DNA of 42,560 nt from Lentisphaeria bacterium UBA4640. Lineage in GTDB: Bacteria; Verrucomicrobiota; Lentisphaeria; Victivallales; UBA1829. The notes beneath the pieces are model-generated. The model saw only the letters and a list, made by a program, of their open reading frames with translations. It was not told the origin of the DNA and searched no databases. Below, piece after piece: positions 8,729 to 15,472 of the stretch. The stretch lies in NCBI GenBank assembly GCA_002405835.1, contig DHMO01000003.1:1-42560 (forward strand), written 5' to 3'. Position numbers and translations under genes: made by a program. The first letter of the stretch is position 1, and every line of letters begins with the position of its first letter.

Positions 8729-10927
8729 TCAGAGTTCAACCGTGCGGGTGCAGCATCCGCCGATCTTCTCCGCCGGCTTGCCGGGAAGAACAAGATCCGC
8801 AGTGCAGCCTTCCGGAATCTGAATCTCGCAGAGAACCGACTTTCCTTCGCGTTTCCATTCGACCCGGAGTTCGCCATGCGGGGTGTCATGCGACATCTTC
8901 ACATGTGAAAGCGGCGGAACGAAATTCGGCTTCAGCGTGAAGTGCTTGAATCCCGGATTTTCGAACTCCGGCTCCGCGCCGCCGAGATACTGATACATCC
9001 ACGCGGAAATATCGCCGTACATGATGTGGTTCTGCGACGAACAGCCGTTCCAGTGTTCCCAGAGTGTCGTTGCACCGCATTTCACCCAGTAGCCCCAGCC
9101 CGGAAACTCCGGCTGCGTGATGAGCCGGAACGCATCTTCCGCATAGCCGTAATCCGAAAGGACGCGCGGGACATATTTTGCGCCGAGAATTCCGAAATCG
9201 GCTTTGTGCGAATTCGCGCGGACCAGTTCCGCAAGTTTCTTTGCGGTCAGTTCCTGATCCTTCTCCGCAAGACCGAAGAAAAGCGGCGCGGCAAGAGCGG
9301 TCATGACTCCGGTCGAGTAGGTGCCGTCGCCGTTGTAGAACTTCTCATTGAAACTCTTCCTGATCGCGGCGGCAAGTTCAGTGTAACGCTTTGCGTCCTC
9401 CTCTTTTCCGAACAGGGAGGCGAACTTGGCGAGACGCACCGTATCGCTGTAGTAATAGCCGGTGGAGGTGACTTCAACCGGAGCGATTCCGCGGTTGTTC
9501 CAGTGGCACCAGTCGCCAAGCCCGAAACGGACAATATTGTCTTCGGACATGCCGCGGCAATACTCGACATAACGTTTCATATTGTCATAAAGTTCGCGGG
9601 CGAGCGAATCATCCCCGTAGAAGCGGTAAACCTGCCAGCAGCCCTCAAACAGTAGGCTGTCCCATGCGGGACCGCTGCCCCAGTTGTATCCCCATCCGCC
9701 CGAGGGCGCAATGCCGGGAAGCTGTCCGCTGGCGCGCTGAGTATCGGCAAGCAGACGCATGAAATGAGTGTACGCGCCGTGTCCGTCGCGGTTCCAGAGT
9801 CCGGTCTCGCAGGCGATGTTTGCATCGCCGGTCCAGCCGTTCTTTTCGCGGTGCGGACAGTCGGTCGGAATGCCGGTGAAGTTGGAGAGATAGCTCTGCA
9901 TGGTGATCTGCTGCAGACGGTTCAGCGTGGCGTCGGAAGATTCGAACTCGCCGACTTTGCGGAAGGAGTTGTGAACGAACTGCGCCTTGATGGAACGGAG
10001 TTTCGTATCTTTGTTCCAGATGGTCACAAGCACATAGCGGAAACCGTGATAGGTGAAGCGCGGATGGAAACGCTCGACGCCTTCGCCTTTGAGCGTATAG
10101 GTATCGGTCTGGAAACCGTCCTTTTTAACGAACATGCCGATTTCATCCAGTGTAATGTTTCCATTTGCCCGGATCTGTTCTGCATATTCGATTTTAACGG
10201 TTTCGCCACGCACACCTTCAACCTCGATTTCGCACCAGCCGGTGAGATTGGTTCCGAAATCGTAAACGGTCTGGTAGGAAAAGATGAATTTTTTGCCGAC
10301 CGGTTCATATTCACGCATGATTTTGCAGGGCTCAAGATCCTCTTTGACGATCAGTCCGCCCGGCGGATTGCACTGAACGGCGGGCTTCCAGCCGGAGTCG
10401 TCGAAATCGGGATCGGCGAATCCGGGGATTTCAAACTGCGCATCATAATGTTCACCGTTGCGGAGCGCATCGAAGCGGATAGGGCTTTCATGGAATCGCC
10501 ATGAGGTATCCGATTTTGCGAGAAGTTTTCCATCTGCAACAATATCGCAGAGGAGTTTCGGCCAGTCGCGCCACGGAGCCTTGTCAAAGCTCCAGACTTC
10601 AGAGGTATGACAGTTGTACCATCCGTTTCCGAGAAGCACCGCCACCGCGTTTTTGCCCGGTTTCAGCAGTCCGGTCACATCGTATTCGATATACGAATCG
10701 CGTTTCTCATATTGAGTAACGACCGGCGCGAGCACGCGGTCATCGACTTTCTGTCCGTTGACATAGAGTTCATGCCATCCGAGTCCGCAGAGAAACACCG
10801 TTGCTTTTTCCGGCGCTTTGTCACAGACAAATGTTTTGCGCAAATAAGGCGCTGCGCCGACCCAGTCCGCCGGTGCACACATCGTCTTTCCGTCGTTAAT
10901 CCAGTATCCGTTCCATTCGCGAGTCAT
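8729..10927 (-). CDS. GH78 alpha-L-rhamnosidase
   Basis: This 732-residue enzyme removes terminal alpha-L-rhamnose from glycans or glycosides. An N-terminal beta-sandwich domain (ATVFLCGLGWHELYVNG, LLGNGWYNCH) is followed by the concanavalin-like domain (YDFGTNLTGWCEIEVEG) and the (alpha/alpha)6 barrel. The barrel carries DCPHREKNGWTGDA, in which Asp356, Glu361 and Asp368 keep the spacing of the three acidic residues known in Bacillus GH78 RhaB. It also carries ATTLWEHWNG, whose Glu624 matches the catalytic base. A C-terminal beta-sandwich closes the protein. No signal peptide is present, so it is probably cytoplasmic and acts on imported oligosaccharides. AAGGA precedes the ATG. It is divergent from the uncharacterised gene at 11074, suggesting common control. 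Confidence 0.93.
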   Translation of the reverse strand: MTREWNGYWINDGKTMCAPADWVGAAPYLRKTFVCDKAPEKATVFLCGLGWHELYVNGQKVDDRVLAPVVTQYEKRDSYIEYDVTGLLKPGKNAVAVLLGNGWYNCHTSEVWSFDKAPWRDWPKLLCDIVADGKLLAKSDTSWRFHESPIRFDALRNGEHYDAQFEIPGFADPDFDDSGWKPAVQCNPPGGLIVKEDLEPCKIMREYEPVGKKFIFSYQTVYDFGTNLTGWCEIEVEGVRGETVKIEYAEQIRANGNITLDEIGMFVKKDGFQTDTYTLKGEGVERFHPRFTYHGFRYVLVTIWNKDTKLRSIKAQFVHNSFRKVGEFESSDATLNRLQQITMQSYLSNFTGIPTDCPHREKNGWTGDANIACETGLWNRDGHGAYTHFMRLLADTQRASGQLPGIAPSGGWGYNWGSGPAWDSLLFEGCWQVYRFYGDDSLARELYDNMKRYVEYCRGMSEDNIVRFGLGDWCHWNNRGIAPVEVTSTGYYYSDTVRLAKFASLFGKEEDAKRYTELAAAIRKSFNEKFYNGDGTYSTGVMTALAAPLFFGLAEKDQELTAKKLAELVRANSHKADFGILGAKYVPRVLSDYGYAEDAFRLITQPEFPGWGYWVKCGATTLWEHWNGCSSQNHIMYGDISAWMYQYLGGAEPEFENPGFKHFTLKPNFVPPLSHVKMSHDTPHGELRVEWKREGKSVLCEIQIPEGCTADLVLPGKPAEKIGGCCTRTVEL

Positions 10928-10957
10928 GATAAATTCCTTTTTTGAGTTGGTTTGATT

Positions 10958-10985
10958 AACATAATGTTTAAAAAGGAAAAAGCAA
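10958..10985 (-). promoter_or_regulatory. Probable promoter of the GH78 gene
   Basis: On the minus strand a -35 TTGCTT (10980-10985), a 16-base spacer and a -10 TATGTT (10958-10963) precede the rhamnosidase start. The -10 overlaps the short dyad AACATaATGTT (10958-10968), related to AACATGTT in the regulator promoter at 5640-5647. Confidence 0.45.
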
Positions 10986-11046
10986 TGGGCAAATAATTTT
11001 TTTCATAGTTTTTTCATTTCTCCTTTTACTTTTACAGATTATGGAG

Positions 11047-11052
11047 TATAAT
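11047..11052 (+). promoter_or_regulatory. -10 element upstream of the 772-residue protein gene
   Basis: A perfect TATAAT lies 21 bases before the ATG at 11074. The -35 region is poor (TTTTAC, 11024-11029, spacer 17), so an activator may be needed. Its position argues against translation starting at the ATG at 11041, six bases upstream of it. Confidence 0.45.
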
Positions 11053-11073
11053 ACCGGTAGCAAGGAGTTTTAT

Positions 11074-13392
11074 ATGCGTTATCTCTACGACAAAACAGAA
11101 AAAATTATTCTGGAATACGATTCCGAATTATTCGAACACCCGCATCTCTCTACGGGAAACAAAGTAATATCCGCCCGGAAGGGCGATGCCATCGGACCTC
11201 TGCACCCGGGACATTATCTGATTTATGAGAACACCGGAGCTTCGGAAAAACGAATCCGGTATCTCGGAATCGCGCCGGATCATGCAGTCATTCTGCAGCT
11301 CTCCGTCGCGGCATTCTCCGCAGATAATTTCGACAGCGTCGCTCATGCAAAGCGTGTCCCCGTCAACTACTGCGTCGCCCCCGACCAGCTCAACGATTCC
11401 ACTTTCCGCGGATTCGAACAGGACTACGGCGACACCGTCTACCCCTTCTTCGGAGGCGCCGAAACATCCCTCCCGGAAGAGCGCATCTCCGAACGGCTGC
11501 GCCAGCTCAACGCGTGGTTCCAGTCCAAAGGGCTCGCCCAGCTGCGCGGATTCGCTACCGACAATCCCACTCCCGCGCTCTTCCGCGCGATGAAGGAAAA
11601 CGGACTCTCCATTCTCCAGCTGCTCAACCGGCAGGGAATGCCCTCCCAGCCGTTCTATGCGTGCGAAGAGGATATTCACCGTCCCGGAGTCCGCGCGCCC
11701 GAAGGCGAACCGAATGTGCTCGAAATGCCGTTCGCAACCGCCGCAATCAACGGAGACGACTACGCGCTTGCCCCCGCGCACTTCCTGCGCTGGAACCGCA
11801 CCGTTGAATCCGGCGCATATCCGGAACGCTTCCGCAACTTTGTGATCGACTGCCTCCGCGCCGCCGAATTCAAGCGCAAACCATTCTTCCTCTCCGCGGG
11901 ATTTGAGCTCGGCCGAACCTACGGCGTTCGGTCGATGACCAAGCACAACCGCCGCGGTATGGCGCTCATCCTCGACCTCGCTAAAAAACTGCCGATCATC
12001 TTCGCAAACGGACGCGACGTCGCCGCCTACTACGAAAAATTCTGTCCGTCTTCTCCGGAAATCGTCATGACCCAGCGCGACTATTTCGTCGGTTCGCGCA
12101 TCATGAACAAACCCGTCAACGCGGGTCCCTCGATCTGCATGGAAATGTTCGACTACAAAGCCGTCTTTTCCCATCTTGATCCGCTGCCGTCGATCCATTA
12201 CGATTACATTGAGGCGGCAACCGGCAATCCGAACCACGCCGATGAAGACCGCGCGAATATCCGCGTGGAACTGAACGGCAAAAACGCGCAGATCACCGTT
12301 GCCGCGCCGCTCCCGCGCAAGACGCCGATCGCCTTCTGGGACGCCCGTCCGGTCCGGATCGACAAGCCGGGAATCTCCGCCTACTATCCGCCGATCCTGG
12401 ACGACCGCCGATCCCACTGCGTCATCGTCCTTCCGGTCGGATTCGCCGGCGATGTTCACGTTCAGCTGGAACTGCTGTCCTCCCCCGCCCCCGCCGAGTT
12501 CAACGGCGTCGGAAACAACCTCTGGAAGGTTCAGACCATCGGAACGCATCCGCACCGCCAGTGCTATCTCTACCCGGACACGCCGCTTCTCGCGCCGCTG
12601 ACTATCCGGTTCACCGCCCCGAAGAAATGCAAAATCGACTCGCAGGAGCGTCCGCTCGGAGATTTCCAGCGCGGCGAAACGGTTGTTCTTGAATTCGGAC
12701 CACGCCGTTCCTACTACCGCTTCTACGGACTGCTTCCGGAAGAGGTCCGCCCAGCCCCCGATGCGATTTCCGCGATCGAATTCGCCGCATCGGAATTCCG
12801 TGCGTTTGCGGATCATGCCGATTCGGAACTTCAGCGTATCCACGCCAAAGACGACGCCCGTTTCGCCGCGCAGATTCCGTCAAACGAAACGGCCGTCTAT
12901 GAAATCGACTGTTTCGGAAATTATCCGTTCGGGGAACTGTTTTCCGCCGTCCCCTACGACCGAGTGGTCCGTTCCGCAAACGAAAAACTTTCGGTTCTTG
13001 CGCGCGGCAGCGGCATTTCGGTCGGCAACGGGAAATCCTTCTGGATTCATCCGCATGCCCTCCGGATTTCGGTAAACGGACTCGACACGCTCACCGGAAC
13101 AACCGTGAACTTTTATCTGGCGGATGCCGTTCCGCGCTGGACGCCCGGCGCCTTCCGCTACCGGGTCCAGATCAAATCCGGCGATGCAGTCGTTCACTCG
13201 GCAGTCTCGTGGAACTGTCCGCGCGGCGACGAGGAGAACAAACTTCAGAAACTCTCCGTTCCGCGGGAAAAGATTGTGAACGGAAGTGCGGAGATTATTC
13301 TTACCTCCGAACAGGTTGCGGTTCCTGACGACTGGTTCGCCGACAACTGCTTCCCCGCCCTTCTGGAGCGCCTTGTGATAACGGAAGAGTGA
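11074..13392 (+). CDS. Uncharacterised protein, candidate carbohydrate-active enzyme
   Basis: I do not recognise this 772-residue family. ATG 11074 is preferred because AAGGAG (11062-11067) lies six bases upstream. No signal peptide or membrane segment is visible. The central part (about residues 100-380) alternates hydrophobic strands and helices in a way compatible with a TIM-barrel: LAQLRGFATDNPTPALF, LSILQLLNRQGMP, PFFLSAGFELGRTYG, KLPIIFANGRDVAAYY, PSIHYDYIEAATG. The region after about residue 400 is beta-rich (AQITVAAPLPRKTPIAFWD, VHVQLELLSSPAP), like accessory beta-sandwich domains of glycosidases. Conserved-looking acidic residues include the Glu in GFELGR and the Asp/Glu pair in HYDYIEA, but none is proven catalytic. 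It is divergent from GH78 and within a glycan-use region, so a polysaccharide or glycoside substrate is inferred. Confidence 0.7.
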   Translation: MRYLYDKTEKIILEYDSELFEHPHLSTGNKVISARKGDAIGPLHPGHYLIYENTGASEKRIRYLGIAPDHAVILQLSVAAFSADNFDSVAHAKRVPVNYCVAPDQLNDSTFRGFEQDYGDTVYPFFGGAETSLPEERISERLRQLNAWFQSKGLAQLRGFATDNPTPALFRAMKENGLSILQLLNRQGMPSQPFYACEEDIHRPGVRAPEGEPNVLEMPFATAAINGDDYALAPAHFLRWNRTVESGAYPERFRNFVIDCLRAAEFKRKPFFLSAGFELGRTYGVRSMTKHNRRGMALILDLAKKLPIIFANGRDVAAYYEKFCPSSPEIVMTQRDYFVGSRIMNKPVNAGPSICMEMFDYKAVFSHLDPLPSIHYDYIEAATGNPNHADEDRANIRVELNGKNAQITVAAPLPRKTPIAFWDARPVRIDKPGISAYYPPILDDRRSHCVIVLPVGFAGDVHVQLELLSSPAPAEFNGVGNNLWKVQTIGTHPHRQCYLYPDTPLLAPLTIRFTAPKKCKIDSQERPLGDFQRGETVVLEFGPRRSYYRFYGLLPEEVRPAPDAISAIEFAASEFRAFADHADSELQRIHAKDDARFAAQIPSNETAVYEIDCFGNYPFGELFSAVPYDRVVRSANEKLSVLARGSGISVGNGKSFWIHPHALRISVNGLDTLTGTTVNFYLADAVPRWTPGAFRYRVQIKSGDAVVHSAVSWNCPRGDEENKLQKLSVPREKIVNGSAEIILTSEQVAVPDDWFADNCFPALLERLVITEE

Positions 13393-13399
13393 AATTAAA

Positions 13400-13437
13400 A
13401 AGGAGACTGTCTCTGCCATCCGGCACACAGTCTCCTT
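13400..13437 (-). terminator. Terminator between the 772-residue protein gene and hicB
   Basis: An eleven-base perfect stem, AAGGAGACTGT (13400-13410) with ACAGTCTCCTT (13427-13437), has a 16-base loop. On the minus strand it runs into TTTAATTTC, so it mainly ends the hicAB transcript, but it may also stop the convergent plus-strand gene. Confidence 0.7.
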
Positions 13438-13446
13438 GTAAAGCAA

Positions 13447-13851
13447 TCAGGCGTTTGCGCGAATATAATCAAGAGTTGCATTCACCATCAGCTCCGAGCG
13501 GGAACGGTGTATACGCTTGGCAAAAGCAGTGATTTCATCGATTTTATCCGCCGTGCTGGTAACATTGATTCGTGCAGGGACTCCGGGAAGATATCCTGTA
13601 ACCGGAGCGATAAACGCTACAGGCTCCTCGCACACATCCGCCTTGGCTTTCAGTTCTGCGGCGGACGATGGTTCCGGAAGCGAATCGCCGTGCGAAACAA
13701 CGCTGTCCATATAACTCTCAAGGCAGTCGGCTGCATTTTTCATAAGGTCTTCAAGATTGTCCCCATCCGTCATACAGCCGAGATCAGGAAACTCGCACCA
13801 GAGACCTGAGGAATTTTCATGAACAAACATGAAGTAAGTTTTTTTATTCAT
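13447..13851 (-). CDS. hicB: HicB-family antitoxin
   Basis: This 134-residue antitoxin pairs with the HicA mRNA interferase. The N-terminal half (FVHENSSGLWCEFPDLGCMT, then GDNLEDLMKNAADCLESYM) is the degenerate RNase H-like HicB fold that covers the toxin active site. The last 45 residues (VPARINVTSTADKIDEI, then RSRSELMVNATLDYI) look like a ribbon-helix-helix DNA-binding domain, used for autorepression. It follows hicA with an ATGA overlap (13848-13851), so translation is coupled. The toxin-first order is normal for hicAB. A nine-base direct repeat in the operon promoter (14060-14080) is a candidate binding site. Confidence 0.9.
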   Translation of the reverse strand: MNKKTYFMFVHENSSGLWCEFPDLGCMTDGDNLEDLMKNAADCLESYMDSVVSHGDSLPEPSSAAELKAKADVCEEPVAFIAPVTGYLPGVPARINVTSTADKIDEITAFAKRIHRSRSELMVNATLDYIRANA

Positions 13852-14036
13852 TTTATGCCTGCTTTCTTTTTGATTCCTCGAACAAGCGAGGGGTTGAGTT
13901 CTTTGCTCCCGTAATCCGGAATCGGAATGGGGTCAGGTCGATCCGGATGACGCCAGATTTTATGGCTGCCTTTTCCATTCCGTTCAAGGAACCAGCCTGC
14001 AGCCTGCATTAGTTTTATAAGTTCACGGTAATTCAT
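13848..14036 (-). CDS. hicA: HicA-family mRNA interferase toxin
   Basis: This 62-residue toxin is a small double-stranded-RNA-binding-fold RNase that cleaves mRNA and is neutralised by HicB. Family signatures are YRELIKLMQAAGWFLERNGKG, broken by short variable residues, then the catalytic GSHKIWRHP with its single His, and a basic end (LVRGIKKKAGIK). I chose ATG 14036 rather than GTG 14051. AGGAGGT lies directly before 14036, and the GTG would be inside the ribosome binding site. It heads the hicAB operon, which is divergent from the DUF4143 ATPase. All expected residues are present, so the toxin is probably active. Confidence 0.9.
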   Translation of the reverse strand: MNYRELIKLMQAAGWFLERNGKGSHKIWRHPDRPDPIPIPDYGSKELNPSLVRGIKKKAGIK

Positions 14037-14055
14037 AACACCTCCTCTCACTCTT

Positions 14056-14083
14056 AATATACATCTTTTTTTACATCTTTCAA
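14056..14083 (-). promoter_or_regulatory. hicAB promoter with direct-repeat operator
   Basis: On the minus strand a -35 TTGAAA (14078-14083), a 16-base spacer and a -10 TATATT (14056-14061) precede hicA. The spacer region contains two direct copies of TACATCTTT (14060-14068 and 14072-14080, plus-strand reading) with a 12-base pitch. This is a likely operator for the ribbon-helix-helix domain of HicB. Confidence 0.65.
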
Positions 14084-14120
14084 GAAGATTTTTTCCCTTC
14101 CGGCTACAGACTGCAACAGC

Positions 14121-14165
14121 AAACCCTTGTAAATCTAATATTGAAAGTTAGATTTACAAGGGTTT
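14121..14165. repeat. Palindromic element, copy 1 (perfect 18-bp inverted repeat)
   Basis: An 18-base perfect inverted repeat (14121-14138 and 14148-14165) flanks the nine-base spacer tattgaaag. The inner 35 bases (14126-14160: CTTGTAAATCTAA, 9 bases, TTAGATTTACAAG) share geometry and half-site with a second copy 53 bases downstream. Each strand reads TTGTAA, 16 bases, TAGATT, which resembles a weak promoter in both directions. Confidence 0.8.
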
Positions 14166-14178
14166 TATCTATTATACT

Positions 14179-14213
14179 CTTGCAATTATAATATCTGATG
14201 TTATATTTACAAG
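14179..14213. promoter_or_regulatory. Palindromic element, copy 2, overlapping the ATPase promoter
   Basis: CTTGCAATTATAA (14179-14191), a nine-base spacer, and TTATATTTACAAG (14201-14213) match at 11 of 13 arm positions. The plus strand reads -35 TTGCAA (14180-14185), 16 bases, -10 TATATT (14202-14207), placing a transcript start about 20 bases before the ATPase ATG. The minus strand reads TTGTAA, 16 bases, TATAAT, so the element is a near-symmetric bidirectional promoter. A dimeric regulator binding the palindrome would cover both -35 and -10. Confidence 0.65.
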
Positions 14214-14234
14214 AAATAAAAAGGAGAGGCTCCC

Positions 14235-15422
14235 ATGATTTCACGCCAAATGTCCAGCCAAATTCTTGAGGCGGCAACACAATATCCTGCAGTTGCCGTC
14301 ACCGGGCCAAGACAATCCGGAAAAACAACTCTCTGCAGAGAACTGTTCCCGCACTATGCTTATGTCAATCTCGAAAAGCCGGATGTAAGGCAATTCGCGA
14401 CTGAAGACCCGAACGGTTTTCTTGCACAGTTTTCAAAACCGGTCATACTGGATGAAGTCCAGCGGGTTCCTGAACTTTTCAGTTACATTATGCCGCTCGT
14501 GGATGAACATAAAAAAATGGGAGAATTCATTCTTTCCGGCTCTCAAAATTTTCACCTGCAGGAAGCAATCAGCCAGTCGCTCGCCGGACGCTGCTCCACT
14601 CTGCGGCTTCTGCCGCTCTCCTACCGGGAAATCTGCGGAAAAAGCAACCATGATCTTTTCCGTTTGGCGGAAGAGACGCCAGATGCTCCAGGCTCTCCGG
14701 CAAATCCATTTGAACACATTTTCCGCGGCGGCTACCCTCCCATCTACGACAGAAACATCAAGCCGACCAATTGGTATGCACAATATACTCAAAGCTATTT
14801 GGAGCGGGATGTCCGCCAGCTTGTCAATGTAGGAAATCTTGAAACATTCGAACGCTTCCTGCGCCTGACGGCCGGGAGAAGCGGACAGATTCTCAATATG
14901 GATTCACTGGCATGCGACATCGGAGTTTCTCCGGTTACCGTCAAACGCTGGATTTCCCTTCTTGCGGCAAGCTACATCATATTCCTGCTGAAACCGCACG
15001 CCCGGAATTTCAATAAAAGGCTGATAAAAACACCTAAACTCTACTTTTATGATACAGGACTGCTCTGTTATCTTCTGAACATCCGTTCCGTCGAAGATCT
15101 GGAGCTGCACAGTCAGCGCGGGGCAATTTTTGAAACATACATCATATCGGAACTGTTCAAATCCGCATTCAACATGGGAATCGAACCGCCAATGTATTAC
15201 TGGCGCGATTCTCAAGGGCACGAAGTCGACCTCATTATTGAAAACGGAGAAAAACTTTACCCTGTTGAAATCAAATCGGCACAAACCGTCTCCGGAGCCA
15301 TGTTCACCGGATTGAACTACTGGTGCGAACTGGCTCAAAACCGGGGAGGCATGCTGGTTTACGGCGGAAACGAATCCTACAACCGCAGCGGATTCCAAGT
15401 CCGCGCCTGGTCTGTAATTTAA
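14235..15422 (+). CDS. AAA_14/DUF4143 ATPase
   Basis: This 395-residue protein is a member of the widespread but poorly understood AAA_14 plus DUF4143 family. The ATPase part has Walker A GPRQSGKT (residues 24-31), Walker B VILDEVQRVPEL (about 70-81) and a sensor-like FILSGSQNF (98-106). LAGRCSTLRLLPLSYRE follows. The C-terminal DUF4143 part contains the conserved LERDVRQLVNVGNL and KLYFYDTGLLCYLL, and ends with GHEVDLII and LYPVEIKSA. The Asp and the later ExK match the pattern of PD-(D/E)XK nuclease folds. Family function is unknown; defence, toxin-antitoxin-like or mobile-element roles have been suggested. AAGGAG is eight bases before the ATG. It is divergent from hicAB. Confidence 0.92.
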   Translation: MISRQMSSQILEAATQYPAVAVTGPRQSGKTTLCRELFPHYAYVNLEKPDVRQFATEDPNGFLAQFSKPVILDEVQRVPELFSYIMPLVDEHKKMGEFILSGSQNFHLQEAISQSLAGRCSTLRLLPLSYREICGKSNHDLFRLAEETPDAPGSPANPFEHIFRGGYPPIYDRNIKPTNWYAQYTQSYLERDVRQLVNVGNLETFERFLRLTAGRSGQILNMDSLACDIGVSPVTVKRWISLLAASYIIFLLKPHARNFNKRLIKTPKLYFYDTGLLCYLLNIRSVEDLELHSQRGAIFETYIISELFKSAFNMGIEPPMYYWRDSQGHEVDLIIENGEKLYPVEIKSAQTVSGAMFTGLNYWCELAQNRGGMLVYGGNESYNRSGFQVRAWSVI

Positions 15423-15428
15423 AAAACA

Positions 15429-15458
15429 GCCGGAGACTCAATGGAAAGAGTCTCCGGC
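15429..15458 (-). terminator. Terminator between ATPase and GH2 genes
   Basis: An eleven-base perfect stem, GCCGGAGACTC (15429-15439) with GAGTCTCCGGC (15448-15458), has an eight-base loop. On the minus strand it is followed by TGTTTTTTAAA, so it ends the GH2 gene. It may also serve the convergent ATPase gene. Confidence 0.85.
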
Positions 15459-15472
15459 ATGAAGAATATTTC

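Noticed and set aside
14121..14213. Possible CRISPR array or attachment site
   Set aside because: Only two repeats, each a palindrome, with no spacer series, no cas genes and no integrase.
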